A stretch of DNA of 33,240 nt from Actinomycetes bacterium (lineage in GTDB: Bacteria > Actinomycetota > Actinomycetes > Nanopelagicales > Nanopelagicaceae). How positions within the stretch are numbered: the stretch's first letter is position 1; the number at the start of each line of letters is the position of its first letter. Of the stretch, positions 32,754 to 33,240 are shown in pieces. A program made the position numbers and the translations under genes. The stretch lies in NCBI GenBank assembly GCA_025355665.1, contig JANXZF010000010.1, positions 1 to 33,240 of the forward strand. Reading direction: 5' to 3'. Under the pieces are notes generated by a model that was not told where the DNA came from, did no database searches, and saw nothing but the letters and a program-made list of their open reading frames with translations.

Positions 32754-33240
32754 GAACACTTTCAATAAATGGGAGCACCTTGTCCCGCACACTTTCGGGA
32801 ACCTCGCTAACCATCTCCGAAGTCCCGCCTGGGATCATCTCGTACTCACTCTTCGAGATTAGCGAATGCACGAAGCGACCCATATCCACTTGACTCGACA
32901 ACTCCCTCTCGCCAGTAAGAATGAGAGTTGGCAACGAAATATCTCTGACGCCTGCTGCCAAGTCATAATCGAATACGGCTTCGTATCCCCACCAGAAATT
33001 TGGCCCAGCTTGCAGATGAGCAATAAGTTCAAAAAGATACTGTTGGGCATCTGCTTCTGCAGAAACCGCGTTCAATCGCGGCAAAACGGCTTCATTTAGA
33101 AAGGCACCCTTGGCATCCGGTTGCCAATGATGAACTTTGTTCTTCCACCATTGCAATTGCGTCGAACTCAGCGGAGCGAATGGCCCCATAAGTACAAGGC
33201 CCTTTACGCGACTGGGCTCTTGGCGAGCCATCTCAACGGC
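32740..33240 (-). CDS. Alpha/beta hydrolase, C-terminal part (partial at window edge)
   Basis: Frame open to the right edge, so the start and the nucleophile elbow lie outside; 166 residues are visible. The opening residues (AVEMARQEPSRVKGLVLMGPFAP) are the strand after the nucleophile elbow in alpha/beta hydrolases. Then come a helical cap, DISLPTLILTGERELSSQ at the acid position and IPGGTSEMVSEVPESV at the usual catalytic-His position. There the expected His is Ser (GTSEM for GxH), and the acid appears as Glu (GERE). The enzyme may therefore be inactive or use another residue. It overlaps the metallo-hydrolase gene tail to tail by 14 bases. Confidence 0.75.
   Translation of the reverse strand, partial: AVEMARQEPSRVKGLVLMGPFAPLSSTQLQWWKNKVHHWQPDAKGAFLNEAVLPRLNAVSAEADAQQYLFELIAHLQAGPNFWWGYEAVFDYDLAAGVRDISLPTLILTGERELSSQVDMGRFVHSLISKSEYEMIPGGTSEMVSEVPESVRDKVLPFIESVLKLS

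Overview
The window comes from an actinobacterium of moderate GC content. The evidence is a KGD-type fused 2-oxoglutarate enzyme, a SigR/RsrA redox switch, nickel superoxide dismutase with its dedicated protease, the block prfB-ftsE-ftsX-smpB-ssrA, a short actinobacterial Tad pilus cluster, a DUF222/HNH protein and a tmRNA tag ending in ALAA. Base composition well below Streptomyces or Mycobacterium suggests a streamlined, perhaps freshwater planktonic lineage (Nanopelagicales-like); that placement is inference.

Layout. 1-2635 (+) is the proton-translocating transhydrogenase operon pntAA-pntAB-pntB, cut at its 5' end and closed by a hairpin. 2739-3830 (+) is a pirin behind a perfect 18-bp palindrome. 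3831-8362 looks accessory: a 44-residue membrane peptide, a DUF222/HNH protein, a GNAT acetyltransferase, then three minus-strand genes for small exported proteins I cannot assign, with several hairpins and short repeats between them. 8363-8732 (-) is tmRNA. 8733-9160 has no gene but holds two tandem-repeat arrays and a nested inverted repeat.

9161-17011 (-) runs tadA, tadB, tadC, pilin-like gene, three TadE/TadG-like pseudopilins, prfB, ftsE, ftsX, smpB, many with ATGA/GTGA or TGATG stop-start overlaps. A degenerate GGDEF protein lies just upstream of tadA. 17665-21995 (+) has a small membrane protein and kgd. 21992-22815 is the divergent sodX/sodN pair. 22894-25068 (-) is SRAP-sigR-rsrA-thioesterase, a thiol/oxidative-stress operon. 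25152-30530 (+) is aroA-rsgA-hisN-copA, tightly spaced. 30535-33240 has a lipoprotein (-), a metallo-beta-lactamase-fold hydrolase (+) and a partial alpha/beta hydrolase (-).

How the genes work together. Redox and metal stress recur: transhydrogenase (NADPH supply), pirin, SigR/RsrA, NiSOD and copper export. Ribosome rescue (SmpB + tmRNA) and release factor 2 are neighbours of the FtsEX cell-division regulator. Most intergenic regions are very short, and several genes without a Shine-Dalgarno sequence have a TANNNT hexamer 6-7 bases before the start codon, suggesting leaderless transcripts.

No unmistakably new system is visible. The best candidates for something undescribed are a copper-type ATPase with CPG instead of CPC, the degenerate GGDEF beside the Tad operon, the repeats between smpB and tmRNA, and the exported small proteins next to ssrA.
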